64,000 nt of DNA from Lachnospiraceae bacterium (GTDB taxonomy: Bacteria; Bacillota; Clostridia; Lachnospirales; Lachnospiraceae): the NCBI GenBank assembly GCA_024684215.1, contig JAIKXH010000009.1:1-64000 (forward strand), read 5' to 3'. Both the position numbers and the translations under genes were made by a program. Below are positions 27,986-37,069 of this stretch, piece by piece. Numbering within the stretch: position 1 is the first letter of the stretch; each line of letters opens with the position of its first letter. The notes beneath the pieces are model-generated. The model was not told where the DNA came from and made no database searches. It worked only from the letters and a program-made list of their open reading frames with translations.

Positions 27986-30037
27986 TTATGCGGTTACCAT
28001 TCCTACTGATTGAAGTTCTACATTTGACTCTATTTCATTGTATGAAACTACAACTAAGTCTCTGTAATAGTCTTCCGTCATACGCTTAAAGTACATACGA
28101 ACAATCGGAGAAGTAATAACAATCGGTGTCTTTCCGAGATTTTCCAGTTTTTCCACTTCCTTGCCAACAGAGTCCACGATAGCTCTGGACCTTTGAGGGT
28201 CTAAGTTTAAAAACGCCCCGGTCTCGGTCTGCTTTACACTGCCCATAATCTCCTGCTCTATCTTGGGATCAAGAGTAACTACGCTGCTTGTCTCATTGGG
28301 CGGGAAGTATTTGGTGGAGATTGCTCTCTTCAAAGCCTGTCTTACGTATTCGGTAAGGATATCCGTGTCTCTCGTGGTCTGTGCATAATCCGCAAGAGTT
28401 TCGAGTATGGTAAGAAGGTCTCTGATTGAAATTCCCTCTCTTAACAGATTCTGTAATACCTTCTGAATCTCTCCAAGTCCCAAAAGCTTCGGTGTAAGTT
28501 CTTCCACAAGCGAAGGGTTGGTCTCCTTCAAATTGTTTAGGAGGCTCTGAACATCCTGTCTTGTTAATAGCTCATCAATATGCTGGCGGATAATCTCCGT
28601 AAGGTGAGTTGCGATAATCGACGGCGGATCTACAACGGTATATCCGAGACTCTCCGCACGTTCTCTCTGACCTTCGGTTATCCATGTGGCAGGTAAATGG
28701 AAGGACGGCTCAAACGTGGGAATTCCTGTTATTTCTTCCTCAACATATCCCGGATTCATGGCCATATAATGGTCAAAAAGAATCTCCCCTTCGCTTACCT
28801 GTATACCTTTTATTTTAATAATATATTGGTTGGGATTAAGCTGAATATTATCCCTCAAACGGATAATGGGTACAACCGTACCGAGCTCTAACGCTATCTG
28901 GCGTCTGATCATAACAACACGGTCCAAAAGATCTCCGCCCTGATTAACATCCGCTAGTGGAATTATACCATATCCAAACTCCAACTCGATAGGGTCAACC
29001 GCAAGAAGCGAGTTAACATTTTCGGGTTGCCTGATCTCCTCAGCCTCCGCCTCCTCTTCGCTTACCTCCGTCTCGATGGCAGCAATTTTGGCTTTTTTCG
29101 TAAGTCTGAAACCTATAAAGAAAAACAGCGCTGCAATCAAAAGGAACAAAATATCGTTAAGAGGGGTAAAAAGTCCAAGTACAACCATTACTCCTCCGAC
29201 AAGGAACATGGCCTGCGGAGTTCTGAAAAGCTGATTTAAAATTGTAAGTCCGAAATTCTCGGTCTTGCTTCCCTTTGTTACAAGGATACCTGTACTGAGA
29301 GCTGTCATAAGCGAAGGAATCTGAGAAACAAGTCCGTCACCGATGGTTAAAATGGCATATTTGTTAAGGGCTTCCTGAGCTCCGAGTCCGTTAAACAAAA
29401 TTCCCATTGCGACACCGCCGATAATGTTTATAAATGTGATAATAAGGCCCGCAGTGGCATCTCCCTTTACATACTTGGTAGCACCGTCCATGGAGCCGAA
29501 GAAGCTTGCCTCTTCCTGAATCTTATCACGGCGTCTTTTTGCCTCGGCATCATCAATTGCACCGGTGTTTAAGTCCGCGTCAATCGCCATCTGTTTACCG
29601 GGCATAGCGTCCAGGGTAAATCTTGCGGTTACTTCGGATACACGCTCCGAACCTTTGTTGATAACCATAAACTGTACGATTATCAAAATGATAAAGATTA
29701 TAACTCCGACTACAAGGTTTCCTCCGCCTACGAAATTACCAAAGATCTGAACCACATTACCGGCATATCCGTTTAAAAGTATCTGCCTCGTCGACGAAGC
29801 GTTAAGGCCGATTCTGAATACCGTCGTAAAAAGGAGCAGTGTCGGAAAAAATGACATATCAAGAACTTCTGCCGCAAACATTGTTCCGAACATTATTGTC
29901 ATTGAAAGCGCAAAATCAAGCGCCAGCAATATATCCAAAAGAAAAGGCGGAATTGGAATAATGAGCATTATAATTGCAACCACGATATAAATCGCAACCG
30001 CAAAATCTTTGAAGGGTATTTTCTTCAAAAAGTTCAT
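27986..30037 (-). CDS. flhA: Flagellar biosynthesis protein FlhA
   Basis: FPTLLLFTTVFRIGLNASSTRQIL, FTLDAMPGKQMAIDADLNTG motifs. Confidence 0.98.
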   Translation of the reverse strand: MNFLKKIPFKDFAVAIYIVVAIIMLIIPIPPFLLDILLALDFALSMTIMFGTMFAAEVLDMSFFPTLLLFTTVFRIGLNASSTRQILLNGYAGNVVQIFGNFVGGGNLVVGVIIFIILIIVQFMVINKGSERVSEVTARFTLDAMPGKQMAIDADLNTGAIDDAEAKRRRDKIQEEASFFGSMDGATKYVKGDATAGLIITFINIIGGVAMGILFNGLGAQEALNKYAILTIGDGLVSQIPSLMTALSTGILVTKGSKTENFGLTILNQLFRTPQAMFLVGGVMVVLGLFTPLNDILFLLIAALFFFIGFRLTKKAKIAAIETEVSEEEAEAEEIRQPENVNSLLAVDPIELEFGYGIIPLADVNQGGDLLDRVVMIRRQIALELGTVVPIIRLRDNIQLNPNQYIIKIKGIQVSEGEILFDHYMAMNPGYVEEEITGIPTFEPSFHLPATWITEGQRERAESLGYTVVDPPSIIATHLTEIIRQHIDELLTRQDVQSLLNNLKETNPSLVEELTPKLLGLGEIQKVLQNLLREGISIRDLLTILETLADYAQTTRDTDILTEYVRQALKRAISTKYFPPNETSSVVTLDPKIEQEIMGSVKQTETGAFLNLDPQRSRAIVDSVGKEVEKLENLGKTPIVITSPIVRMYFKRMTEDYYRDLVVVSYNEIESNVELQSVGMVTA

Positions 30038-30085
30038 ATTCCGTTCCTCCTTCCCGTAATTTTTTTATTTAGAAATAAATGGGCA

Positions 30086-31195
30086 TCAAACTTTTCCCTG
30101 AAGATGATATACAAAGGCAAGTACTTCAGCTACCGCCTGATAAAGCTCCGGTGGAATAGCCTGACCGATGTCCACATTATGGTAAAGCATACGTGCCAAA
30201 GGCTTGTTCTCAACTATGTGAATCGAGTTTTCCTTTGCAACGTCTTTTATTCTCTGAGCAAGATATCCTTCACCCTTTGTGATAACCATTGGTGCGTCAA
30301 TGATCGAGGGGTCATACCTTACAGCCACCGCATAGTGGGTAGGGTTTGTGATTACAACATCCGCTTTCGGGAGATCCTGCATCATACGTCTTCTGGAAGC
30401 CTCTATCATCCTCTGTTTTATCTTACCTTTAACCTGAGGATCACCTTCCATTTGCTTGTATTCATCCTTAACCTCTTGCTTGGTCATTTTCATATCTTTT
30501 GAAAATTTCCATTTCTGGTAGATGAAATCCGTTCCGGCTATCACTATGTACAACGCGGAGATTCTTATTCCAAGGTCTGTCACGAGCTTACCGATATTGC
30601 CGATAGCCTCCATGAAATCCTGGTCATAAATAGCAAATATCATTCCGATATTTTTGCTGACATAATTGTAAGAAACCAGAGCTATAAGTCCGAGTTTTAA
30701 CAGTGATTTCAAAAGCTCCATCACTGCATTTAAAGAAAATATTCTTTTAAATCCCGAAATAGGATTTAATTTATTTAACTTAGGCGTAAGTGTTTTGGCA
30801 GTAGGCTTCCACTTAACCTGGAATAAATCCGATAAAAAGGCAACCGCAAAGCCGATAAGAAGCATGGGCAAAATGATTATCACTATCTCATAAATCATTT
30901 TGCGGAACATGAGGTTTGTATCATTAACAGGCATCTGACCGTTCCAAAACACAACAACATTTGAGATCTCGCCGTATATGACCGGAAAGGCATTCATAAG
31001 ATTTCCGCCTATATATCCGATCAAAAATTTAAGAACCAAAAACACTGCGAGGAGTCCGAGGCAATTGGCAATTTCTCTGCTTTTTGCCACCTGACCTTCT
31101 TTACGGGCATCACTTAATTTTTTATCTGTAGCGGGTTCTGTTTTTTCTCCGCCCTGACCTTCGGCAAAGAAAGTCAGACTATATTCAAAAATCAT
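30086..31195 (-). CDS. flhB: Flagellar biosynthesis protein FlhB
   Basis: GEKTEPATDKKLSDARKEGQVAKSREI, VVITNPTHYAVAVRYD (NPTH autocleavage motif). Confidence 0.97.
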   Translation of the reverse strand: MIFEYSLTFFAEGQGGEKTEPATDKKLSDARKEGQVAKSREIANCLGLLAVFLVLKFLIGYIGGNLMNAFPVIYGEISNVVVFWNGQMPVNDTNLMFRKMIYEIVIIILPMLLIGFAVAFLSDLFQVKWKPTAKTLTPKLNKLNPISGFKRIFSLNAVMELLKSLLKLGLIALVSYNYVSKNIGMIFAIYDQDFMEAIGNIGKLVTDLGIRISALYIVIAGTDFIYQKWKFSKDMKMTKQEVKDEYKQMEGDPQVKGKIKQRMIEASRRRMMQDLPKADVVITNPTHYAVAVRYDPSIIDAPMVITKGEGYLAQRIKDVAKENSIHIVENKPLARMLYHNVDIGQAIPPELYQAVAEVLAFVYHLQGKV

Positions 31196-31213
31196 AGCAT
31201 GCCTCCAAGCCTA

Positions 31214-31996
31214 CTAAATCATGGATTCCACTATTAGGACCATCATCTTTCTCATCTCATCGTAAATCATTTGTGCTGCAGTGGGGAGCAGTCCTACCGT
31301 AAGAAAAAGCACTCCCAGGCCGACTATTATTTTTATCTGTACTCCAACCGCAAACATATTCATCTGTGGGCTGACCTTGGCCATGATACCGAGTACGGCA
31401 TTTAACATGAGCATGGCTGCAAATACCGGCAGCATTATCCTAAAGCCTATAAGTATGTAATCCGCCATAAATGTCAGAGCGGAATTGACTAATTTTTCAG
31501 AATTAAATATCGCACCGTTAACAGGTATAAGCGTATATGTATCCTTTAATGCTCCAAGAAGGTATATATAAAGTCCGCTCGAGAGCATCATAAGATTAAA
31601 AGAATAATTGTATATACCACCGGTTATCGAAATATTCTGTCTTGAAGCAGGATCAAGTATCTGTACCATTGAAAGTCCGGTCTCCATGTCGGAAATTGTA
31701 CCCGCAAAGTTAAGTATACTTAAACATATATTTGTGGACAGTCCTATAAGGAGTCCCGTAACAGCTTCTTTTATAACAATAAGCGCAAGTTCTACTATCG
31801 AATCCGTGACAATAGCAGGCGCAGGTGTAAGAGTTTGATAAAGCAAATAAGAAATAAAAATGCTGAGCAAAACTCTTACATTTCTCGGAGTATTGGTCAT
31901 GCTGAAAAAAGGAGCTATGTAAATAAACATACTCACTCTCACAAAAATCAGCAAAAAATATTCAAGATCATAAAATGAAAAAGAATAATCAATCAT
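31214..31996 (-). CDS. fliR: Flagellar biosynthesis protein FliR
   Basis: Polytopic protein between fliQ and flhB; IAPFFSMTNTPRNVRVLLSIFISYLLY, EAVTGLLIGLSTNICLSILNFAGTISD. Confidence 0.95.
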   Translation of the reverse strand: MIDYSFSFYDLEYFLLIFVRVSMFIYIAPFFSMTNTPRNVRVLLSIFISYLLYQTLTPAPAIVTDSIVELALIVIKEAVTGLLIGLSTNICLSILNFAGTISDMETGLSMVQILDPASRQNISITGGIYNYSFNLMMLSSGLYIYLLGALKDTYTLIPVNGAIFNSEKLVNSALTFMADYILIGFRIMLPVFAAMLMLNAVLGIMAKVSPQMNMFAVGVQIKIIVGLGVLFLTVGLLPTAAQMIYDEMRKMMVLIVESMI

Positions 31997-32265
31997 TTGT
32001 GCACGTAATAGCTAAAGGTAGTCCAAAGACTAACAGTGTACTCAACAATGGTATTCATCATCCAGCCGCCCAAAATCATAATGGCAAGGAAAATGCCAAT
32101 AAGCTTCGGAACAAATGTGAGCGTTTGTTCCTGTATGGATGTAACTGTCTGAAAAATACTGACTATAAGACCTATTGCCATGGATACAAGCAAAATAGGA
32201 AGAGCCGTTTCAAGTATGATATAGAGTGCCTGTCTTACCATATCCGTAACCGCCTCTGTAGTCAT
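31993..32265 (-). CDS. fliQ: Flagellar biosynthesis protein FliQ
   Basis: 90 aa, two TM; SIFQTVTSIQEQTLTFVPKLIGIFLAIMILGGWM. Confidence 0.95.
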   Translation of the reverse strand: MTTEAVTDMVRQALYIILETALPILLVSMAIGLIVSIFQTVTSIQEQTLTFVPKLIGIFLAIMILGGWMMNTIVEYTVSLWTTFSYYVHK

Positions 32266-32290
32266 ATTTAGCTCCTCCTTTCTTTTGTTT

Positions 32291-32386
32291 CGATATCCTT
32301 TTGATACAATATTTTTGATCCGATAACCTTTGGTTCAATATTTTTTTATCCGATATCCTTTAATCCGATATCTCTTGATTCAAATT
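32291..32386. repeat. Degenerate short tandem repeat (CCGATATCCTTT units)
   Basis: Four imperfect copies: CGATATCCTTTTGATACAATATTTTTGAT / CCGATAACCTTTGGTTCAATATTTTTTTAT / CCGATATCCTTTAAT / CCGATATCTCTTGATTCAAATT. Confidence 0.75.
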
Positions 32387-32443
32387 ATAAATAACTATTT
32401 AAATTCAAAATACAGATAAAAAAGTCTAATTAAACGCCTACTA

Positions 32444-32471
32444 GCCGGGGCTCGCTTTCGCAAATCCCGGC
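32444..32471 (-). promoter_or_regulatory. Strong intercistronic hairpin directly after fliP
   Basis: Minus strand GCCGGGATTTGCGAAAGCGAGCCCCGGC with GAAA tetraloop; no adjacent T tract. Confidence 0.6.
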
Positions 32472-32472
32472 A

Positions 32473-33342
32473 TCAATAAAAGGTTTGTACTACCTGTCCT
32501 ATTATAAGGGCCCATCCGTCTGCAAGCACAAAGAGTAGTATCTTGAACGGCATTGAGATTGTGGTGGGCGGAAGCATCATCATACCCATACTCATAAGAG
32601 TTGACGCTACAACCATGTCAATTATTATGAAGGGTATATAAATCATAAATCCGATCCAAAACGCTGTCCTTAACTCCGATATCATAAAGCTCGGAACAAG
32701 TACTGAGGTCGGAATTGTTTCAAGAGAACCGTCCCATTCAAGGTCAGCTATCTGCATAAACAGTTGCACATCCTTGAGCTGGGTTTGTGGATACATAAAT
32801 TCACGAAGAGGAACCATAGCCAGTTCAATGAATTCTGTTGTTTCAATCTCTCCCGCTTCATATGGTTTGACCGCGGTCTCATTAATCTTGGTGATAGTGG
32901 GTTGCATTATAAAAAATGTAAGTATAAGTGCAAGTCCCAAAAGAATCTGATTGGGTGGAGCGGTCTGCGTATTTAGTGCTGCTCTCGTAAAATGAAGAAC
33001 GATGATTATCCTTGTAAAGGATGTCATCATTATTATGAGAGTAGGTGCAATGGCGATCAGCGTAAGAGTTATGAGAATACGAAGAGCACCGTTTAAAGAA
33101 CCATTGTCACTCTCATACTCAAGAGTAACTCTGTTTAAAGTATTGAGTGTATTTAGGTCCTCGGGGTCATCGTAGGTACCCGCAGGATCGACTGTGGTCG
33201 ATACTTCGTTTTCACCGGTCTGAAGATGATGTTCTTCGGTAGCATAAGAAAAAGATTTCCCATTAAACCACAATATGCCCACCGCAAGCAGCAGGCATAA
33301 TAGCTTTATAATATTTTTTCCAGCTTTGCCGATTGGTTTCAT
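32473..33342 (-). CDS. fliP: Flagellar biosynthesis protein FliP
   Basis: MTSFTRIIIVLHFTRAALNTQTAPPNQILLGLALILTFFIM, VASTLMSMGMMMLPPTTISMPFKILLFVLADGW. Confidence 0.98.
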   Translation of the reverse strand: MKPIGKAGKNIIKLLCLLLAVGILWFNGKSFSYATEEHHLQTGENEVSTTVDPAGTYDDPEDLNTLNTLNRVTLEYESDNGSLNGALRILITLTLIAIAPTLIIMMTSFTRIIIVLHFTRAALNTQTAPPNQILLGLALILTFFIMQPTITKINETAVKPYEAGEIETTEFIELAMVPLREFMYPQTQLKDVQLFMQIADLEWDGSLETIPTSVLVPSFMISELRTAFWIGFMIYIPFIIIDMVVASTLMSMGMMMLPPTTISMPFKILLFVLADGWALIIGQVVQTFY

Positions 33343-33354
33343 AATTACCCGTCC

Positions 33355-33729
33355 TTAAGAATCATCACTGGAATTCTTATCTTTTTTTAATGCTTTTTCA
33401 AACATGCTTTTAAAGGCAGATTTAGAACCGTCAGTCTTAATTTCTTTAAGCTCTGACGGATCAATATCTCCCAAATAGGTAACGCTGTCTTTGGATACGG
33501 CAAGTACTTTGTATGTATTTCCCACACGTACTATCTGCATCCATTTGTTGTTAGCAATATTAGTGGTTTCAATAACCTCTATGTTGCGGCCTGCGTTTTG
33601 ACTCTTTTGGTAATTGGCAAGCCACTTTGTTACAACTGCCGTTATGGCCAAAACGACCACAAAAATTACAAGCACAGTTATAAGCTGCGCATATGCATTT
33701 GCGGCAAGAAGTATCATATTATCCAACAA
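33355..33729 (-). CDS. fliO: Flagellar biosynthetic protein FliO
   Basis: Single TM small protein upstream of fliP with IEVIETTNIANNKWMQIVRVGNTYKVLAVSKDSVTYLGDI. Confidence 0.88.
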   Translation of the reverse strand: MLDNMILLAANAYAQLITVLVIFVVVLAITAVVTKWLANYQKSQNAGRNIEVIETTNIANNKWMQIVRVGNTYKVLAVSKDSVTYLGDIDPSELKEIKTDGSKSAFKSMFEKALKKDKNSSDDS

Positions 33730-34096
33730 CCTTTTTAACAGCCTCTAAAACTCTATCCTGCTGGAAAGGCTTAACGATAAAGTCCTTTGCGCCCGCCTGG
33801 ATAGACTCAATAACCATTGCCTGCTGGCCCATTGCTGAGCACATGATAACCTTCGCTCCGGCATCTGCTGCTTTGATGGCCTTAAGAGCCTGGATTCCAT
33901 CCATCTCGGGCATAGTGATGTCCATAAGTACGAGATCGGGTGTGAGCTCCTTGTACTTTTCTACTGCCTTTGCTCCGTTTTCTGCCTCGCCTGCAACATT
34001 GTATCCATTCTTAGAAAGAATGTCCTTAATCATCATTCTCATAAATGCTGCATCGTCAACAATCAGGATGTTTTTTGCCATTTTTCTTTCCTCCAA
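33719..34096 (-). CDS. cheY: Chemotaxis response regulator CheY
   Basis: Stand-alone REC: NILIVDDAAFMRMMIKDILSKNGY, DLVLMDITMPEMDGIQALK, KPFQQDRVLEAVKK. Confidence 0.95.
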   Translation of the reverse strand: MEERKMAKNILIVDDAAFMRMMIKDILSKNGYNVAGEAENGAKAVEKYKELTPDLVLMDITMPEMDGIQALKAIKAADAGAKVIMCSAMGQQAMVIESIQAGAKDFIVKPFQQDRVLEAVKKVVG

Positions 34097-34119
34097 CTAT
34101 ATCTTTATATTAGGGGTTA

Positions 34120-35436
34120 CTACTTTATTATTTCTGTTACACGTACGCCGAAGCTTTCTTCGATAACTACTACTTCACCGCGTGCAACAAATTTACCGTT
34201 TACAAGTACATCAATTGGCTCACCGGCTATACGGTCAAGCTCTATGATAGTACCGGGTGCAAAATTAAGTATCTCGGAAATTGTCTTTGATGTTCTTCCG
34301 AGTTCTACCGTTACCTCCAAAGGAACATCCATAATAAGTCCGATGTTCTCTCCGCCGGCTATTCCTGAAGCATCTCCGTTAAAGTTCTGGAACTGAACAG
34401 GTTTTACATTTACAGCCTGCTGAGGCATTGCCATGCCGGGCATCATTCCCATTCCGGGCATCATTCCCATCTGAGGCATCATTCCCATCTGAGGCATCAT
34501 TCCCATGCCCTGCATGCCCATCTGGCTCATATCTGCGCCGGGCATCTGCTGCATCTGTGGCATTCCCATTTGAGGAGCCGCTTGAGAAGGCGCTGCCATC
34601 TGCGGAGCGCTCTCCTGTGCCATAGCCTGTAAGCTGTCTGCCGGAGCAGGTTCAGGTTCCGAACTGCCGCCCATCTGATTGTTGATAAATGTATCAACAA
34701 TCTTTTTTGCAAACTCTATGGGATAGAGTTGCATGATGTTGGAATCTACAAGTCCGTCGCCAATCTCCATCTTGAATGAAATCTTTACAAAAGTTCCTCC
34801 AAGGAAAGGAGCTATTTCTGAGCCGTTTTCATACTTGGATAAATCAAGAAGTGATGAATCCGGCGGTGAAATATCAATCATAGTGGAAAGCATAGTTGAG
34901 AGCGATGTTGCTGCCGAACCCATCATCTGGTTCATGGCTTCCGAGATCGCACTTAAATGTATCTCGGACAACTCTCCCTCTATATTTGTTCCGTCTCCAC
35001 CCATCATGAGGTCTGTTATAACCTTTACATCCGATTCCTTTAAAACAAGGATGTTGGTTCCGTCAAGGCCCTTGGTGTATTTGATCTGTATGAAAACGCA
35101 AGGCTTTTCGTAATTGCCAAGCAATTCATTCCAAGTTGCAAGCGTAACTATCGGCGTTGTAATATTAACCTTACGGTTAACAAGGGAATAGAGTGTAGTT
35201 GCCGAAGACCCCATGCTTATATTGGCTACTTCGCCGATTGCATCTTTTTCTACATCGGATAGTTCAAAGCCTTCTGCCGAAGCCGCTCCGCTGCCTACAA
35301 GGAAATCTTCCTTGGGTGGTTCTTCGGCGGCAGGCGTACCGAGGTCAAGTCCGCTGAGATCAGGTGCTTCATCTCCCGACAGATCCATGCCGCTAAGCAG
35401 GGCATTAATCTCGTCCTGGGAAAGCATTCCTTCCAT
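34120..35436 (-). CDS. fliY: Flagellar motor switch phosphatase FliY (FliN-type C-terminus)
   Basis: N-terminal LSQDEINALLSG, CheC-like repeats, Met/Gln/Pro-rich linker, C-terminal SpoA domain LIMDVPLEVTVELGRTSKTISEIL. Confidence 0.94.
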   Translation of the reverse strand: MEGMLSQDEINALLSGMDLSGDEAPDLSGLDLGTPAAEEPPKEDFLVGSGAASAEGFELSDVEKDAIGEVANISMGSSATTLYSLVNRKVNITTPIVTLATWNELLGNYEKPCVFIQIKYTKGLDGTNILVLKESDVKVITDLMMGGDGTNIEGELSEIHLSAISEAMNQMMGSAATSLSTMLSTMIDISPPDSSLLDLSKYENGSEIAPFLGGTFVKISFKMEIGDGLVDSNIMQLYPIEFAKKIVDTFINNQMGGSSEPEPAPADSLQAMAQESAPQMAAPSQAAPQMGMPQMQQMPGADMSQMGMQGMGMMPQMGMMPQMGMMPGMGMMPGMAMPQQAVNVKPVQFQNFNGDASGIAGGENIGLIMDVPLEVTVELGRTSKTISEILNFAPGTIIELDRIAGEPIDVLVNGKFVARGEVVVIEESFGVRVTEIIK

Positions 35437-35439
35437 CTT

Positions 35440-36420
35440 CTATTCCTCCTCTCTTATCACTGAAGTAATCCGTACCGCATAACTGTCATCGTTAGCACCG
35501 GGCAATGCAGTGAATTTTTTAATATTTCCGACATAGATTTCCATGTCGCTATCAACCTTGGTGTCGAGTCTTAAACAGTCGCCGACCTGTAAATTCATGA
35601 AATCATTTACAGATATAACGCTCTTTCCGAGAACCGCTCTTATAGGAATATCTACCCTTCTTATCATGGATTCGATATAATCCTCGAAGTTCTCGTCCCT
35701 GTTCTCCTGCATGGTGGAGAACCAATACTTAGTATTCAGCTTGTCCATTACATCTTCCAAAGTGATGAATGGCAAGCAGATATTCATAAATCCTTCTACA
35801 TCACCGATTTTAAGATTAAGCGTTATGATCGCAATCATTTCATTCGGTGCTATTATCTGTGCGAACTGCGGATTGGTCTCGACCCTTTGAAGTACCGGCG
35901 ATACATCCACAACGTTCTTCCACGGTTCTCTTAGGAGGCTGACCATCATTATCAAAATTCTTTGAACTATGGTCATCTCAATTTCAGAGAAGTCTCTCGC
36001 TTTATCAAGAGCTTGTCCGGCCCCTCCAAGCATTCTGTCAATCATCGCATATGCAATGTTTGTGGCCAGATCCATTATTATATTACCGTTTAGCGGTTCA
36101 AAATTAATTATTCCGAGTATAACCGGGTTTGACAATGCATTCGAGAACTCGTTGAAGGTAACCGTCTCGGAGCTTGCCACCGTAACCTGTACATTTTTAC
36201 GGAGATATACAGGAAGATTGGTAGATATCAGTCGTCCGTAATGCTCGAAGATAATCTCCAGCGTTCTTAAGTGCTCTTTTGAGAACTTTGTGGGACGACC
36301 AAAGTCGTAATTCCTGACCTGTTTTTCTTCTTCCCCCGATATCGAGTCTACATCAAGATCACCACTGGACAGAGCCGCAAGCAGGTTGTCTATTTCATTT
36401 TGCGAAAGGACCTCTCCCAA
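35440..36420 (-). CDS. fliM: Flagellar motor switch protein FliM
   Basis: LSQNEIDNLLAAL, YDFGRPTKFSKEHLRTLEIIFEHYGRLIST, ATNIAYAMIDRMLGG. Confidence 0.97.
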   Translation of the reverse strand: MGEVLSQNEIDNLLAALSSGDLDVDSISGEEEKQVRNYDFGRPTKFSKEHLRTLEIIFEHYGRLISTNLPVYLRKNVQVTVASSETVTFNEFSNALSNPVILGIINFEPLNGNIIMDLATNIAYAMIDRMLGGAGQALDKARDFSEIEMTIVQRILIMMVSLLREPWKNVVDVSPVLQRVETNPQFAQIIAPNEMIAIITLNLKIGDVEGFMNICLPFITLEDVMDKLNTKYWFSTMQENRDENFEDYIESMIRRVDIPIRAVLGKSVISVNDFMNLQVGDCLRLDTKVDSDMEIYVGNIKKFTALPGANDDSYAVRITSVIREEE

Positions 36421-36439
36421 GTGGTCTCACCTCCTAGTG

Positions 36440-36493
36440 ACGTTAGCCGCGTATTTCGCAGTAACGTGAAAATGCAAAGCTTTGTGCATTTTC
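36440..36493 (-). promoter_or_regulatory. Two tandem hairpins between fliL and fliM
   Basis: Minus strand GAAAATGCACAAAGCTTTGCATTTTC then ACGTTACTGCGAAATACGCGGCTAACGT, followed by CACTAGGAGG (SD). Confidence 0.65.
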
Positions 36494-36494
36494 A

Positions 36495-37022
36495 TCATCC
36501 AAACTGAGTATCGCTGATAGCAATAGCGTAAATAAAGTCAGATCCGAACAAATCCTGAATCGCCTTTAAAATCTCAGCTTTAAGGCCTTCCTCATTGGTT
36601 CTGCACTCTTCCTCGGTCTTTGAAGAAATAATCGTTCTGATAGCATCCTTGATAAGAGTCTCATTGGTGGCAACCAAAGGCTGCATCGTCTTATAATCCG
36701 GGTGAGTTTTGTTTATCTGAAGCGATATATGGCAAACCATATAAGGAGTCTTTACTTTTCCGTCAGCGGTAGTAACCGACTGAAGAGCTATAGTCATCTG
36801 ATCCGCAATAGCATAAACTTCGGTATCCGCAAGCGAAATCGGCTCAACAGCACTTTCTTCGGTGCCATCGGTTAATTCAAGATTCATAACCGTCATGATT
36901 GTGGTTACAAGAGCCGAAGTCTTGCTGTTTGTAGTTGTAACACTGATCATCATTATGATTGAAAGGACTATATTTACAAGTACAAGTGCCAAGACCACAA
37001 TCGTAAGCAGGTTCTTTTTCAT
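36495..37022 (-). CDS. fliL: Flagellar basal body-associated protein FliL
   Basis: N-terminal TM, FliL-like LKAEILKAIQDLFGSDFIYAIAIS; position between motB and fliM. Confidence 0.9.
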   Translation of the reverse strand: MKKNLLTIVVLALVLVNIVLSIIMMISVTTTNSKTSALVTTIMTVMNLELTDGTEESAVEPISLADTEVYAIADQMTIALQSVTTADGKVKTPYMVCHISLQINKTHPDYKTMQPLVATNETLIKDAIRTIISSKTEEECRTNEEGLKAEILKAIQDLFGSDFIYAIAISDTQFG

Positions 37023-37069
37023 AATTTTTCCTCGTTGATAAATTATTTAAAACATAAATTCAAAATACA

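Noticed and set aside
32320-32330. CCGATAA resembling a sigma-28 -10 box (plus strand) in the fliP-fliQ gap
   Set aside because: Wrong strand for all genes, no TAAA at the right distance; better explained by the tandem repeat.
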